A stretch of 54,333 bases of DNA, from positions 1 through 54,333 of the forward strand of contig DUMZ01000003.1 of assembly GCA_012839565.1 (NCBI GenBank), in the 5' to 3' direction. This document shows positions 1-10,484 of this stretch, piece by piece. The first letter of the stretch is position 1. The number at the start of each line of letters is the position of its first letter. A program made the translations under genes and the position numbers. Source of the DNA: Anaerolineaceae bacterium (lineage in GTDB: Bacteria; Chloroflexota; Anaerolineae; Anaerolineales; Anaerolineaceae). A model generated the notes under the pieces. That model made no database searches. It was given only the letters and a program-made list of their open reading frames with translations, and was not told the origin of the DNA.

Positions 1-199
1 AAAGTGAACCATTTAAACTTTAAAAGTGAACACCTCAAGACAGGGGATAATTTATGAAAAAAGAGGTTTACCATGGCCCAGATCCATAAGCGATTTACCC
101 TTGAACAGGTTAAAGTTCTTCTTTCATGGTAAACCTCTTTTTTCATAAATTATCCCCTGTCTTGAGGTGTTCACTTTTAAAGTTTAAATGGTTCACTTT
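1..199. repeat. Perfect 75-bp inverted repeat (folded-back IS end)
   Basis: Bases 1-75 are the exact reverse complement of 125-199, with position i pairing with 200-i and a 49-bp loop between the arms. The left arm carries a ribosome-binding site and the ATG of a transposase-like reading frame. The structure is therefore a left IS end joined to an inverted copy of itself, not a symmetrical pair of IS termini. It could be a MITE-like foldback derivative or an assembly chimera at a contig edge, since it begins at base 1 of the window. The repeat itself is seen directly; the IS assignment is inference. Confidence 0.85.
73..132 (+). pseudogene. Truncated transposase start (19 codons)
   Basis: An ATG at 73 behind AAGAGG (61-66) opens a frame reading MAQIHKRFTLEQVKVLLSW and then stops at 130-132, once the frame runs into the inverted arm. 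The opening residues resemble the N-terminal helix-turn-helix region of IS481-type or related integrase-core transposases; this is recognised from memory and not verified. Nothing of the catalytic domain remains, so it cannot be functional. Confidence 0.5.
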
Positions 200-222
200 T
201 GAAGTGTTATCGGTTCACTTTT
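169..222. repeat. Three GTTCACTTTT repeats at 22-bp spacing
   Basis: GTTCACTTTT occurs at 169-178, 191-200 and 213-222, exactly 22 bp apart. Inverted copies lie at 22-31 and at 1-9 (cut by the window edge). Regularly spaced short repeats at a terminus are typical of multi-site transposase binding, as in IS21-like ends. They support reading 1-225 as a mobile-element end. Confidence 0.7.
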
Positions 223-253
223 AAACTTCTGCTGACATAAATTGACGAAAAAC

Positions 254-283
254 TTGACACACACAATCTACACGCGCTATAAT
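254..283 (+). promoter_or_regulatory. rpoC promoter
   Basis: TTGACA at 254-259 and TATAAT at 278-283 are separated by 18 bp, both perfect sigma-70/SigA consensus. The predicted start is near 290, about 95 nt before the rpoC start codon. The promoter lies between the IS remnant and rpoC, so rpoC has its own promoter here. Confidence 0.85.
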
Positions 284-311
284 CAAAAATTGCGCAATTT
301 GTATTAACGAG

Positions 312-353
312 TAAAAAGCTCTGGAAAAACGCAATTTCCAGTGGGCTTTTTAT
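312..353 (+). terminator. Terminator-like hairpin in the rpoC leader
   Basis: The arms 313-327 and 335-351 form about 15 base pairs with a small bulge and a 7-nt loop, followed by a run of T (346-351). It sits downstream of the rpoC promoter and upstream of the rpoC ribosome-binding site. It would act on rpoC transcripts as an attenuator, or it ends transcription arriving from the left. Which of the two applies cannot be decided from sequence alone. Confidence 0.7.
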
Positions 354-386
354 GTCTTAATTTATCCTCATCAACAGGAGGTATGA

Positions 387-3300
387 GTGGAAGCTAAAGG
401 AATGGAAGCACTTCGTATCAATCTAGCCTCACCCGAGGTCATTCGCAGTTGGTCTTATGGTGAAGTATTAAAGCCGGAAACAATTAACTACCGTCGTTTA
501 CGGCCTGAGAAAGACGGTTTGTTTTGTGAGGCTATTTTTGGACCAACACGAGATTGGCAGTGCTATTGTGGGAAATACAAGAACCCAAGATACAAGGGAA
601 TTGTTTGTGATAAATGTGGTGTAGAAGTAACCAGGTCATCTGTTCGTCGCGAACGCATGGGGCATATTGAACTTGCCGCGCCAGTGGCGCATATTTGGTA
701 TACCCGCAGAATTCCTTCTTATCTGGGTTTGATGCTTGATATTTCCCGACGGAATTTAGACAGAGTTTTATATTTCGCGCAGTATATCGTTACTTATGTT
801 GACGAAGACGCGCGCCAAAAGGCCTTGAAACGCCTTGAAGATGAAATTAGTATTTCTGAACATGAATTGTCCGGCCAGCTAAACGAAGAAATTATTGTGC
901 TTAAAAAAGCCCGTGATGCACGTGTGAAGGAAATTGACGCAGAAATCGAAAGACTGAATGCAGAATATGATGAACGTGTGGCGGGTCTTTTTGGCCCTGC
1001 GATCGCGGAAGGTCAACGCATTGAACGCGAACTAAACGAAAAGATTGGCAAAACCATTCGAAAAGCAATTGTTTTTAACGCAGACAATCAGGAAAAGGTG
1101 GTTGTTGAGCCTAATACCGAAGTCGTATCTGCACATATTTCCAAGATTCAAGAAATTGTTTCGGAACATACCAACAAACTTGAAGAATCTTTATATGCAG
1201 AAAAAGAAACCGCTTTACGACGCCTGAACAACGAAAAGGCTGAAGTACGCGCAAGATTTGAAGAAGAATCTGCCCAAAAACGTGCTCAATTAGACGACCA
1301 GGAAGAATTAACCAAAACTGAAAATGCGCAACTTCGTGATGAGCTCTATGAACTTCAGCCATTTACTTTCCTAAGTGAATCACAGTATCGTGATTTGAAA
1401 TCACGCTGGGGAAATGTGTTTAAAGCAGACATGGGTGCTGAAGCATTTCATGACATCTTGAAACGCCTTGATATTGATGCTTTGGCTGAAAGTTTGTGGC
1501 AAGAAGCAAGAACAACACGCAGCAAACAAAAACGGAAAAAAGCGACCAGCCGACTAAAAGTCGTGGAAGCCTTTAGACGATCAAGTAATCGTCCTGAATG
1601 GATGATTATGACTGTTTTACCGGTTATTCCGCCTGACTTGCGCCCCATGGTGCAATTGGATGGTGGACGTTTTGCTACATCTGACCTGAACGATCTCTAC
1701 CGCCGCGTGATTAATCGTAATAATCGCTTAAAACGCTTGCTTGAACTTGGCGCACCTGAAGTCATCGTGCGAAATGAGAAGCGCATGCTTCAGGAAGCAG
1801 TCGACTCATTGATTGACAACTCACAACGTGGTCGCATGTTGTCACGTCGCGGACGAAGGGAATTGCGCTCTTTGAGCGATATGCTCAAGGGTAAAAAAGG
1901 ACGCTTTCGCCGCAACCTTTTGGGTAAACGTGTGGACTACTCTGGCCGTTCAGTAATTGTGGTTGGTCCGCATTTGAAGCTTTATCAATGCGGTTTGCCT
2001 AAATCGATGGCTTTGGAGCTCTATCGACCCTTTGTTATCGCGGGTTTGGATCGTCATGGTTACACTACAAACATTAAGGGCGCTAAACGTTTTATAGAAC
2101 GCAACAGTCCTGAAGTTTGGGAAGTGCTTGAAGAAGTTATTCAGGACCGACCTGTACTGCTCAACCGCGCGCCTACGCTTCACCGTTTGGGTATTCAGGC
2201 TTTTGAACCCGTGCTAATTGAAGGCAGTGCGATTCAGTTGCATCCATTGGTGACAACTGCTTTCAACGCGGACTTTGACGGTGACCAGATGCCTGTGCAT
2301 GTGCCACTGTCGGACAAAGCAGTTGCTGAAGCCCGCGAATTGATGTTAGCAACCAAAAACCTGCTTAAGCCTGCCAGTGGTGAGCCGATCATCAGTCCTG
2401 GAAAGGACATGGTATTAGGTGTTTATTATCTGACCATGATAGATGACGCCCCACAAAAAGGCGATGGACGTGTATTTGGCGATATTGACGAAGTTATCCT
2501 GGCTTATCAGCTTGAACAAGTCCATGTGCATACAAAAATCAAACTTCGCGCCAGGACCTGGTTTGATGATGACCATAACCGAATGAGTAAACCTGAAATT
2601 CGCATCATTGACACAACGGTTGGGCGTGCTATGTTTAATGATATTTTGCCTGATAAAGCTCAGTTTACAAATATGCCCCTGGATAAGGGCGGTATCCGAG
2701 ACTTAATCGAAGATATCTATGAAATCGATGGACAGGAAGAAACAGGAGTTGTTGCCGATGCGATTAAGGATATTGGTTTCCGCTATGCTACACAAAGCGG
2801 TACAACATTGGCAATCGCAGACATCACTGTTCCGCCTGAGAAACCTGCTTTAATCAAAGAGGCGTTACTTGAGGTTGAACAGGTTCAAAAAGAATACAAG
2901 CGTGGTCTGCTTACCGAGCAGGAACAAAACGAACGCATTATTGAAATTTGGCAGGATACTTCCAAGCGTGTTTCTGACGCTGTTCGTAACCATATGGATC
3001 CCGTTGGTAATCTTTCCACCATGGCTATTTCTGGTGCTACCAAGGGTGGTTTTGGCCCTATTGCCCAAATGGCGGGTATGCGTGGTTTGATGGCCGACCC
3101 CAGTGGTCGTATTATTCCTATGCCTATTCAATCAAGCTTCCGCGAAGGTTTGGACGCATTGGAATACTTTATTTCCATTCACGGTCAGCGAAAAGGTTTG
3201 GCTGATACCGCTCTACGTACGGCAGAAGCAGGTTATTTGACCCGACGTTTGGTGGATGTTGCCCAGGATATCATCATTAACAGCGATGATTGCGGTACGC

Positions 3301-4832
3301 ATGAAGGCATTACGCTTTATGCTGATGACAAGAGCGCTGGATTGCCTTTCCGTGACCGTCTGCGCGGTCGTGTTTCGGCAAACCGCGTTATTCATCCTGA
3401 AACGGGTGAAGTAATCGCCCAGCCAAACGACTTCATTACCAAAGACCTGGCCCGTAGAATTGTGGCCGCGAATGTAAAAGAAGTTAAAGTGCGTTCTGCC
3501 CTGACTTGTGAACTGGTGCATGGTGTTTGCGCGAACTGCTACGGTGAAGATCTTGGCCGTGGCAGAATGGTTGAGCTTGGCGCCGCGGTTGGCATCGTTG
3601 CTGCACAGTCGATTGGTGAACCGGGTACGCAGCTTACGCTACGTACTTTCCACACTGGTGGTGTTGCAGCAGGTGGCGATATTACGACTGGTTTGCCACG
3701 TGTGGAAGAACTTTTTGAAGCACGACGCACACCAAAGGGCGAAGCAATTATTACTGAAATTGCGGGCACCGCTTACATCAAACAAAGTGAAAAACACCTT
3801 GACCAACGTTCTGTTCAGGTCGATTTTAGCGAAATGGTTCCCGAACCGTATGAAATTTTGGAAGGTTGGACCATTAAAGTTGCTGACGGACAGGAAATTG
3901 CCAGTGGCGACGTGATTGCTGAATTGGACGAAGCAACGATTAACGCTACTCATGGTGGTAAAGTACGTATTGAAGGCACCACAGTAATCGTTTCATATGA
4001 GAATAAACTTTCGGAAACTTACGAAATTCCGACAAACTCACGTATCATTATTACGGACGGTCAAAAAGTTGAAGCTGGTCAACAGTTAACTGAAGGTTCC
4101 TTGAACCCACATACTATCTTGAAGATTAAAGGGCGCGAAGAAACAGAGCGATACCTGTTGCGTGAAATTCAGCAAGTTTACCGTACGCAGGGTCAAAACA
4201 TCAACGATAAGCACTTTGAAGTGATTATCCGAAAGATGCTTAACAAAGTTCAAATTACCCGCCCTGGTGATACCGATTTCCTGCCTCAGGATTTGGTTGA
4301 CCGCCTGGAAATTCTAAAACTCAACGAAGAATTATTGGCTAAAGGTATGAAACCCGCGCGCTACAACGAAGTGCTTTTAGGAATTTCAAAGGCATCTTTG
4401 AGTACTGATAGTTTCCTTTCGGCAGCAAGCTTCCAGCACACCATTAAAGTTTTGGCTGGTGCGGCGATTTCTTCAAAGGTCGATCCGTTGTATGGTCTGA
4501 AAGAAAACGTTATTATCGGCAAGTTGATTCCTGCTGGCACGGGCTTTAGACCAGGACGCTTTGATATTGATAAGCAAGACGTTGAAGAAGATGCTGATGC
4601 AGACACCCACGAACAACTGGCGATGTTTGGTGATGATGAAGATATCGACGAACTCTTTGATGACGTGGATTACGATGATGAAGACACGGACGAAGACTAC
4701 GACGAAGATCTTGACATTGATGAAGATGAAGAACTGGATGTGGATATCGACTCGGATGAAGATTTTGATGAGGAATTGACATTTGATGAGGACGATGAAA
4801 CTTACAGTGAAGAGGATGACGACGAAAATTAA
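387..4832 (+). CDS. rpoC: DNA-directed RNA polymerase subunit beta'
   Basis: Catalytic largest subunit of RNA polymerase, 1481 residues. The N-terminal zinc site is C59-x-C61...C74-x2-C77. The active-site NADFDGD motif places the Mg-binding aspartates at D629, D631 and D633. The bridge-helix and trigger-loop region and the '[16 protein letters not shown]' segment are intact. A long, charged, coiled-coil-like insertion lies around residues 150-330. The last 84 residues (1398-1481) are about 60% Asp/Glu with no Lys or Arg, which is an unusual tail. The start is GTG at 387, because AGGAGG (376-381) is correctly spaced for it and too far from the next ATG (402). rpoB is not in the 386 bp upstream, so the usual rpoBC linkage is broken or moved, and the gene is monocistronic between its own promoter and terminator. 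Confidence 0.98.
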   Translation: MEAKGMEALRINLASPEVIRSWSYGEVLKPETINYRRLRPEKDGLFCEAIFGPTRDWQCYCGKYKNPRYKGIVCDKCGVEVTRSSVRRERMGHIELAAPVAHIWYTRRIPSYLGLMLDISRRNLDRVLYFAQYIVTYVDEDARQKALKRLEDEISISEHELSGQLNEEIIVLKKARDARVKEIDAEIERLNAEYDERVAGLFGPAIAEGQRIERELNEKIGKTIRKAIVFNADNQEKVVVEPNTEVVSAHISKIQEIVSEHTNKLEESLYAEKETALRRLNNEKAEVRARFEEESAQKRAQLDDQEELTKTENAQLRDELYELQPFTFLSESQYRDLKSRWGNVFKADMGAEAFHDILKRLDIDALAESLWQEARTTRSKQKRKKATSRLKVVEAFRRSSNRPEWMIMTVLPVIPPDLRPMVQLDGGRFATSDLNDLYRRVINRNNRLKRLLELGAPEVIVRNEKRMLQEAVDSLIDNSQRGRMLSRRGRRELRSLSDMLKGKKGRFRRNLLGKRVDYSGRSVIVVGPHLKLYQCGLPKSMALELYRPFVIAGLDRHGYTTNIKGAKRFIERNSPEVWEVLEEVIQDRPVLLNRAPTLHRLGIQAFEPVLIEGSAIQLHPLVTTAFNADFDGDQMPVHVPLSDKAVAEARELMLATKNLLKPASGEPIISPGKDMVLGVYYLTMIDDAPQKGDGRVFGDIDEVILAYQLEQVHVHTKIKLRARTWFDDDHNRMSKPEIRIIDTTVGRAMFNDILPDKAQFTNMPLDKGGIRDLIEDIYEIDGQEETGVVADAIKDIGFRYATQSGTTLAIADITVPPEKPALIKEALLEVEQVQKEYKRGLLTEQEQNERIIEIWQDTSKRVSDAVRNHMDPVGNLSTMAISGATKGGFGPIAQMAGMRGLMADPSGRIIPMPIQSSFREGLDALEYFISIHGQRKGLADTALRTAEAGYLTRRLVDVAQDIIINSDDCGTHEGITLYADDKSAGLPFRDRLRGRVSANRVIHPETGEVIAQPNDFITKDLARRIVAANVKEVKVRSALTCELVHGVCANCYGEDLGRGRMVELGAAVGIVAAQSIGEPGTQLTLRTFHTGGVAAGGDITTGLPRVEELFEARRTPKGEAIITEIAGTAYIKQSEKHLDQRSVQVDFSEMVPEPYEILEGWTIKVADGQEIASGDVIAELDEATINATHGGKVRIEGTTVIVSYENKLSETYEIPTNSRIIITDGQKVEAGQQLTEGSLNPHTILKIKGREETERYLLREIQQVYRTQGQNINDKHFEVIIRKMLNKVQITRPGDTDFLPQDLVDRLEILKLNEELLAKGMKPARYNEVLLGISKASLSTDSFLSAASFQHTIKVLAGAAISSKVDPLYGLKENVIIGKLIPAGTGFRPGRFDIDKQDVEEDADADTHEQLAMFGDDEDIDELFDDVDYDDEDTDEDYDEDLDIDEDEELDVDIDSDEDFDEELTFDEDDETYSEEDDDEN

Positions 4833-4851
4833 TCGTCCCTAAAGCAAGAAG

Positions 4852-4887
4852 AAAAACCCGGAATGTTTTCGCTCCGGGTTTTTTTAT
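4852..4887 (+). terminator. rpoC intrinsic terminator
   Basis: AAAACCCGGA pairs with TCCGGGTTTT around a short loop, followed by a run of seven T. It lies 20 bp after the rpoC stop codon. Confidence 0.9.
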
Positions 4888-4947
4888 GCTATATTTAATC
4901 AGCCCGGAATTGCATTCAATCCAAAGAATTACCTATAAGGATTAACT

Positions 4948-7476
4948 ATGAGTAAAAGTGATGTGAAAATCGTTAATATCAACCACGAGATGCAACAGAG
5001 TTATCTGGATTACGCGATGAGTGTTATCGTTTCGCGTGCTTTGCCAGATGCCAGAGATGGTTTGAAACCAGTCCAAAGACGTATTCTTTACGCGATGTAT
5101 GACATGGGAATTCGTGCGGAAACACCCCATAAGAAATCGGCGCGTATTGTTGGTGAGGTTTTAGGTAAATATCATCCACACAGTGATTCAGCGGTATACG
5201 ATGCTATGGCGCGTATGGCTCAGGATTTTGTGATGCGTTACCGCTTTGTGGATGGGCAAGGAAACTTTGGCAGTATTGATGGTGATCCACCTGCGGCAAT
5301 GCGGTACACCGAAGCCCGGCTTAGTGCCGAAGCCATAGAAATGTTAAGTCAGTTGGACATGGATACCGTTGACTATAACGATAATTTCGATGGAACGCTA
5401 AAAGAACCCAGTGTTTTGCCAGCGGCTATTCCAGCAATGTTGGTGAATGGTGCATCAGGTATTGCTGTGGGTATGGCAACGAATATTCCACCGCATAATT
5501 TGGGAGAAATTGTTGATGCTTTGGTCATGATGTTACAGAATTGGGAAACGCTAGACGATATTACCATTGAAGAAATTATGCAATATGTCAAAGGGCCTGA
5601 TTTTCCGACGGGTGGTTTGATATTGCAAGATGAAACTAGCGATTCTTTAGCTCAAATCTACGGAAGCGGGAATGGCATTGTGCAAATGCGTGCAAGGGTT
5701 AGGCTTGAAGAATTATCGCGTGGGCGGGTGCGCATTATCGTCTCAGAATTGCCTTACAACGTGAACAAATCAACGCTTATTGAGCGCATTGCCGAGATTA
5801 GCCGTGATGGGGGCTTGGAAGGAATCTCGGATTTACGCGACGAATCTGACCGCCAGGGCATGCGCATTGTCATTGATTTAAGTAAAAATGCAGACCCTGA
5901 AAAAATAATGGCAACTTTATACAAACGCACGCAGATGCATACGTCGTTTGGTGTTAATATCCTTGCTCTCGTTGATGGCAGTCCACACCGTTTGCCAATG
6001 AAACAAGCTTTACGCGTTTTCCTGGATCATCGCTTGGAAGTTGTACGTCGTCGAAGCGAATTCTTACTTAAGAAAAACAGAGACAGACTTCATATATTAG
6101 CCGCGTTGCGCATAGCTATACAAAATATAGATGAGGTTATTCGCATCATCCGTAAATCTAAGACTGTGGATGATGCACGACAAAGTTTGATGACTAAATT
6201 CAAACTGGATGAGATACAGGCAAATGCCATTCTTGAAATGCCATTGCGGCGTCTGGCATCGCTTGAGCGTCAAAAGATCGAGGATGAATACAAATCTGTA
6301 AGCAAGACTATAAAAGACCTGGAGGCTCTGCTAAAATCGCCAAAGGCGATGCGAAACGTGATTATCACGGAATTAAAGGAAATACGTGAAAAATATGCAG
6401 ACCCACGCCGCACACAAATTATTCGCTTTGGGGAGGGCGAAAAGGCTTCGGAAATGTTCAAACATACAGACGTGATGCCACTGGAAAATTTTTGGATAGA
6501 ACTCAAAGAAAATGGCCTGATTTCCCGTACTGGCAGCGACAAACAAAGCAGATTGGGTGGTAACGATGCTCCCTGGCAAATGTTGCGCACTAACTCGCAT
6601 CATGTCGTTTACCTGGTTACAACCACAGGGAAGGCGGCTGCGATTTCTTCGGTAGCTGTTCCGTCACAGTTACAGTTTGAGGACGGACAGCATACTGCTC
6701 AAATATCACCTTTGGACGAAAGCGATCTGGTTCAATCGGTGATAACTGTGCCTATGGAACGCGACGCGCTTCCGGACCGATTTGTTGTTAGTGTGACGCG
6801 GAGCGGGATGATTAAACGCTCAGAAGTTGCTGAGTTGCCAGGTGCTTCAGCCAGCAGTTTTGTTTTGGCACGAACGAACGAAGGTGACGAGATCCTTGCG
6901 GTCTTATTTACAAAAGGCGGGCAGGATATATTAATTACGACAGCGTCAGGTATGTCTATTCGCTTTAATGAAGAAGATGTACGACCGATGGGCTTGGTGG
7001 CAGCAGGTGTGAATGCCATAAAACTTGAAGACAACGATTATGTTGTTGGTGCCAGTGTGCTTGAAGAAAAGGATGAAGTGGCGTTTGTTACTCGAATGGG
7101 CTTAGCCAAGCGGGTTAGCGCGGAAGAATTCCCATCTCAAGGGCGCTATGGTAAGGGTGTTATCGCCTGGAAACTTGCCAAAAATGACGAAATTGTTGCC
7201 CAGTTGGTTGGAAAACTGACTGACCGCGGTGTTTGTCATTTTAGAAAATCTGCCAGCAAGGTATTCACGATTACAAATGCTGTCTCACGCAAGCGTGCGG
7301 CAAATGGTCAATCGATGTTCTCGCTAAAACCTGGTGATGAAGTCATTGATTTCACAACTATTCATGATTACGCACGATATTGGGAAGGTTTTGAGGACAG
7401 ACCCGCGAACAATTCGCAGGAAGCAGATGACAAGGAAGATGATAACGCGAACCCTAAACAAGCTTCATTGTTCTAA
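4948..7476 (+). CDS. gyrA: DNA gyrase subunit A (type IIA topoisomerase A subunit)
   Basis: Breakage-reunion subunit of a type IIA topoisomerase, 842 residues. The winged-helix region carries the quinolone-determining segment [10 protein letters not shown] (76-85). The catalytic tyrosine is Y120 in the [10 protein letters not shown] motif. The C-terminal beta-pinwheel region follows from about residue 500. It contains QGRYGKG, a near match to the GyrA-box QRRGGKG that lets gyrase wrap DNA; this favours gyrase over topoisomerase IV, although the box is degenerate. The tail is acidic. ATG at 4948 has AAGGA upstream (4937-4941). A weak TTGCAT-N18-TATAAG promoter lies at 4910-4939. No gyrB is present in the window. 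Convergent with the next gene. Confidence 0.93.
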   Translation: MSKSDVKIVNINHEMQQSYLDYAMSVIVSRALPDARDGLKPVQRRILYAMYDMGIRAETPHKKSARIVGEVLGKYHPHSDSAVYDAMARMAQDFVMRYRFVDGQGNFGSIDGDPPAAMRYTEARLSAEAIEMLSQLDMDTVDYNDNFDGTLKEPSVLPAAIPAMLVNGASGIAVGMATNIPPHNLGEIVDALVMMLQNWETLDDITIEEIMQYVKGPDFPTGGLILQDETSDSLAQIYGSGNGIVQMRARVRLEELSRGRVRIIVSELPYNVNKSTLIERIAEISRDGGLEGISDLRDESDRQGMRIVIDLSKNADPEKIMATLYKRTQMHTSFGVNILALVDGSPHRLPMKQALRVFLDHRLEVVRRRSEFLLKKNRDRLHILAALRIAIQNIDEVIRIIRKSKTVDDARQSLMTKFKLDEIQANAILEMPLRRLASLERQKIEDEYKSVSKTIKDLEALLKSPKAMRNVIITELKEIREKYADPRRTQIIRFGEGEKASEMFKHTDVMPLENFWIELKENGLISRTGSDKQSRLGGNDAPWQMLRTNSHHVVYLVTTTGKAAAISSVAVPSQLQFEDGQHTAQISPLDESDLVQSVITVPMERDALPDRFVVSVTRSGMIKRSEVAELPGASASSFVLARTNEGDEILAVLFTKGGQDILITTASGMSIRFNEEDVRPMGLVAAGVNAIKLEDNDYVVGASVLEEKDEVAFVTRMGLAKRVSAEEFPSQGRYGKGVIAWKLAKNDEIVAQLVGKLTDRGVCHFRKSASKVFTITNAVSRKRAANGQSMFSLKPGDEVIDFTTIHDYARYWEGFEDRPANNSQEADDKEDDNANPKQASLF

Positions 7477-7491
7477 GCTTTATAAGGGCGG

Positions 7492-8124
7492 TTAATTGAA
7501 GATTGGTTCGGGCTCTCCCAAAACTGGAAGCGGTTTGCTGATATAGATATCCCAGTAGGCTGCCAAAGTGGCGAAGATTTCCCGAAAATTCCAAAACAAG
7601 AAACGACTTCGGATATACTCGGACTGCTCAATGGGCAGTCCTTGTGTTTCTAATCCAAGCTTATCGCAAAGAAAAACAGCTCTGGGAAGATGATAGGGTT
7701 GGGTGACGATGATGATTTCATCAAGCCCAAAAATAGCTTTCGCGCGATAGCAGGAATCATAAGTGCGCCTGCCGGCATAGTCTAAAACCAAGTCTTCTTC
7801 GGGTATGCCTGTCTGGATAAGATAGTTCCGCATCGCGCCGGGTTCGTTGTAGTTTACAAAGCGGTTATCACCTGTAAGCAGGATTTTTTGCACTTTACCG
7901 TCACGATAAAGTTGGGCAGCGGCATCGAGTCTGTCGCGTAAGGGGGAGGATGGCGTACCATCACGAAGCAGGCCGGCACCTGGAACCATGACCACGGGCA
8001 TCGCCTGAATATCATCATAACTTTTTATTAGGGGTTCACTGATTAGAAGCATGGCAACTCGGAAGCCACCAAGCAAAAAGAAAACGATTAAGAAAACAAT
8101 CAAAAAGGTTTTTAAATAGCGCAT
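7492..8124 (-). CDS. SanA/YdcF-like DUF218 membrane-anchored protein
   Basis: A 210-residue protein with one N-terminal membrane segment (about residues 4-30) and then an extracytoplasmic DUF218 domain. Family-typical segments are VVMVPGAG (start of the first strand), KILLTGDNR, the TYDSCYRAKAIFG helix and IIVTQPYHLPRAVFLC. Members such as E. coli SanA affect envelope integrity, but the biochemical activity is unknown. The gene starts 18 bp after the lipoprotein gene stops, so it is probably its operon partner. No clear Shine-Dalgarno site precedes the ATG. Confidence 0.85.
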   Translation of the reverse strand: MRYLKTFLIVFLIVFFLLGGFRVAMLLISEPLIKSYDDIQAMPVVMVPGAGLLRDGTPSSPLRDRLDAAAQLYRDGKVQKILLTGDNRFVNYNEPGAMRNYLIQTGIPEEDLVLDYAGRRTYDSCYRAKAIFGLDEIIIVTQPYHLPRAVFLCDKLGLETQGLPIEQSEYIRSRFLFWNFREIFATLAAYWDIYISKPLPVLGEPEPIFN

Positions 8125-8142
8125 ACTATCATTGTGATTTTT

Positions 8143-9204
8143 CTACTGAACCAAATCCAAGAGTTGAATATCGGTAAAGTTAAGTAATTCGCGCAAGGTT
8201 CCGAAAGCATTGTCATTTTGGGCGACAAGTGCGGAGACTTCGTACTGCAAAGCGTTGCTCAAAACAAGTCTGCCCGCTTCATTGCGCGCGTAGTTAAGCA
8301 GGAATTCTGATACGCGCGTTTGCAGGGAAAGGTCTACCTGGTTTGAAGCCGCTAAGGCACGATTTGGGATGATGGGCGGTGAAATCCAAATAACCGGCAG
8401 TTTTTCGATGACGTCGGGTAAATCGGTGATGACCGCTGAAGAACTGCGCGGGTCGGCGCTGATGGCATAGGTCGAAGTAAAAGCGCAGATGCCCTGGATG
8501 TATAGCGCGCGTAAACTGGCATTGTAGCTTTGTGTTTCAACGGGCGGTTCCCAGCTGATATTGCTTTGGGCTAAATATGCCAGGGGTACCCAGTAGCCCG
8601 CCAGGGATTTGCTGTTTGTCAGACATGGTCGCATGCCAGCAAATTGTTGCAAAGCATGTTCTGGACTGCTCGTTGCGGTGTTACTGCCAACATCGAAATA
8701 CTCTTTAAGTCCTGAATCACGATGTGCCAAGTATTGGATTCCGTATGCACTTACACCGAGGTTGTTTACGCCGAGAATTGAACTTACCAGGTCTTTTTGG
8801 GTAGCCAAAAGGTATTCAGGCGTCTGAAGCCAGGCGAAATGCAGTTCGTTCTTCTGCAAGGCAAGCTCCAGTGACATATAGTCCTGGTAAATCTTTCCTT
8901 CAACACTTAGTTGCAAAGCGCCAGATAACTGACTGGCAAGTTGAGCAAGACCGTCAGTTTGTTCGGTTTCGGGTGTAGGGTTAATAATGCCTATGGTGAT
9001 TGGGTTATCAGGGCTGCCAAGTGCTGCCATGGTTGGGGTGTAGGTGGGCAAAGGTGTTGGGTCACCGTTTGGGAAAGGCGTTTCGATGCTGACTTGTGGT
9101 GGGGCTAAGGTAGGTTCCTGATTTGTGCCAAATCCACAAGCCACTAAACTTAGTGTAATGGCCAGACATACGACCAGCCTTGACACCCTTCGAATAGACA
9201 TCAT
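8143..9204 (-). CDS. PhnD-like substrate-binding lipoprotein
   Basis: A 353-residue secreted lipoprotein with a signal peptide ending in the lipobox LVAC (Cys about residue 23), then a Pro/Thr-rich linker (about 30-60) and a periplasmic-binding-protein fold. Segments such as ITIGIINPTPE, a 'FAWLQTPEYLLA' motif and an SSPEHAL region resemble PhnD-type phosphate/phosphonate (or thiamine-pyrimidine) binding proteins. The ligand cannot be named, and no permease or ATPase gene is adjacent. The -10-like TAAAAT lies exactly 6 nt before the first ATG, which suggests a leaderless message. Two tandem ATG codons are possible starts. It follows rdgB and precedes the SanA-like gene on the same strand. Confidence 0.7.
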   Translation of the reverse strand: MMSIRRVSRLVVCLAITLSLVACGFGTNQEPTLAPPQVSIETPFPNGDPTPLPTYTPTMAALGSPDNPITIGIINPTPETEQTDGLAQLASQLSGALQLSVEGKIYQDYMSLELALQKNELHFAWLQTPEYLLATQKDLVSSILGVNNLGVSAYGIQYLAHRDSGLKEYFDVGSNTATSSPEHALQQFAGMRPCLTNSKSLAGYWVPLAYLAQSNISWEPPVETQSYNASLRALYIQGICAFTSTYAISADPRSSSAVITDLPDVIEKLPVIWISPPIIPNRALAASNQVDLSLQTRVSEFLLNYARNEAGRLVLSNALQYEVSALVAQNDNAFGTLRELLNFTDIQLLDLVQ

Positions 9205-9253
9205 AATGAAATTTTACCTTATTTTTTAAAAACCATTTTCTCTTGCAATGGTT

Positions 9254-9853
9254 TTAAGACCTATTTACCCAGTTTCGTAAGGCATCAAATGCTTGAATGG
9301 CTCTCGCGCGGTGGCTAAGCTCATTTTTTTGTTTTTCCGAAAGTTCTGCCATGGTCTGATTTCGGTCGGCCAACAGGAAAATGGGGTCAAAGCCAAAGCC
9401 ATTTTCTCCGCGAATATCTTCGATTATCTGTCCAGGACAAATACCATGAGAACTGTATATTTCCTGTGAATTGATGTAGAGTATCGTTGTTGAATGAAAA
9501 GCAGCCAGCCAGGGCTTGGGCGTTTCAGCCAGTCTGCCCAAAAGGTAAAAACAACGGTCACGATCAGTGGCGTGTTTAATTGGGACTAAACGGTGGGAGT
9601 GAATCCCTGGTAATCCATTTAATGCGTTGACTTCAAGCCCGGAATCGTCTGCCAGGACGGGCATATTACTGGCTTCGTGAAATGCACGCGCTTTGATTAA
9701 GGCGTTGGCAAAGTAGCTATCGCCTGTTTCAGCGACATCAATTTTGATCCCTAGATCGCTTGGTTTGATGAGTTTCAGGTTTAAATCTGCTAAAAGCGCA
9801 GAAAGTTCTTGAAACTTATGGGCATTATTGCTGGCGATGAGTAATTTTTTCAT
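9254..9853 (-). CDS. rdgB: XTP/dITP diphosphatase (RdgB/HAM1)
   Basis: House-cleaning pyrophosphatase that hydrolyses non-canonical purine triphosphates (XTP, dITP, ITP) to monophosphates, 199 residues. The hallmark N-terminal ASNNAHKFQEL (substrate and metal loop) is present, as are the ADDSGLEVNALNGLPGIHS motif and the C-terminal GFGFDPIF and LSEKQKNELSHRARA motifs, all in family order. Length is typical. The gene is divergent from yceD and first of a minus-strand group with the lipoprotein and the SanA-like gene. Confidence 0.95.
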   Translation of the reverse strand: MKKLLIASNNAHKFQELSALLADLNLKLIKPSDLGIKIDVAETGDSYFANALIKARAFHEASNMPVLADDSGLEVNALNGLPGIHSHRLVPIKHATDRDRCFYLLGRLAETPKPWLAAFHSTTILYINSQEIYSSHGICPGQIIEDIRGENGFGFDPIFLLADRNQTMAELSEKQKNELSHRARAIQAFDALRNWVNRS

Positions 9854-9898
9854 AATAGGTGTCCCAGAATCCTTTTATATTTACGGCTTAGGATGGCA

Positions 9899-9907
9899 TG
9901 ATATAAT
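9899..9907 (+). promoter_or_regulatory. Extended -10 promoter of yceD
   Basis: TG-A-TATAAT: TG at 9899-9900 and TATAAT at 9902-9907, about 30 bp before the yceD ATG. No good -35 is visible, as is common for extended -10 promoters. Confidence 0.6.
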
Positions 9908-9935
9908 TTCGAAAACCTAAGAGATTGTACTCGTT

Positions 9936-10421
9936 ATGGAAAAGAAAATCTATTCACTACGCACAAATGTTGGCTATTTCTACAACCGGCCTATTGGTTA
10001 CAGTCGCTCTTTTCATCAGGAATATGATGAGATATTCATACAACCTGATCTGAATTTAAGAGATTTGATTGTTGATTACACGTTTTCACGCACACGTGAA
10101 GGCTTGCTGTTACAAGCGCAGTTAAGCACACATATGGAAGCACAATGCGCGCGATGTCTAACCCCTTTTTATGCGAATATAAAGTCAGAATTTGAAGAAC
10201 TTTATACCTTTCCCGAACGCTTTCAGCAGGAAACGGATGATGAAACGATTCCTGAAGATGGCTATATTGATTTAGGCGTACTGTTCAGGGATTATTTGCT
10301 CATTGAACTGCCGATGAACAGTGTCTGCAAGCCTGATTGCAAAGGAATTTGTATTGAGTGTGGGCAATTATTGAATGAAGGGGATTGTGAACACACTGAT
10401 AGCCGCATCATTTTTGATTAA
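9936..10421 (+). CDS. YceD/DUF177 family protein
   Basis: A 161-residue member of the YceD (DUF177) family, implicated in 23S rRNA or large-subunit metabolism in bacteria and plants. It has the central C-x2-C (CARCLTPF) and the C-terminal CKPDCKGICIECGQLLNEGDC cysteine cluster, a possible metal site. In many bacteria this gene is directly followed by rpmF (ribosomal protein L32). Here the next gene is metG and there is no room for rpmF. The Shine-Dalgarno site is weak (AAGAGA at some distance). Confidence 0.85.
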   Translation: MEKKIYSLRTNVGYFYNRPIGYSRSFHQEYDEIFIQPDLNLRDLIVDYTFSRTREGLLLQAQLSTHMEAQCARCLTPFYANIKSEFEELYTFPERFQQETDDETIPEDGYIDLGVLFRDYLLIELPMNSVCKPDCKGICIECGQLLNEGDCEHTDSRIIFD

Positions 10422-10484
10422 ATTTACAATATCGAAGCACGTTATGGTGATAAAATTTTGAAACACATTTAAGTGGAGTTAACT

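Noticed and set aside
3508..3915. 135-codon plus-strand frame inside rpoC
   Set aside because: A shadow of rpoC in another frame, with no ribosome-binding site and implausible composition.
4948..7476. Topoisomerase IV subunit A (parC) as the identity of the type IIA A subunit
   Set aside because: A GyrA-box-like QGRYGKG is present and the length fits GyrA; parC remains possible but less likely.
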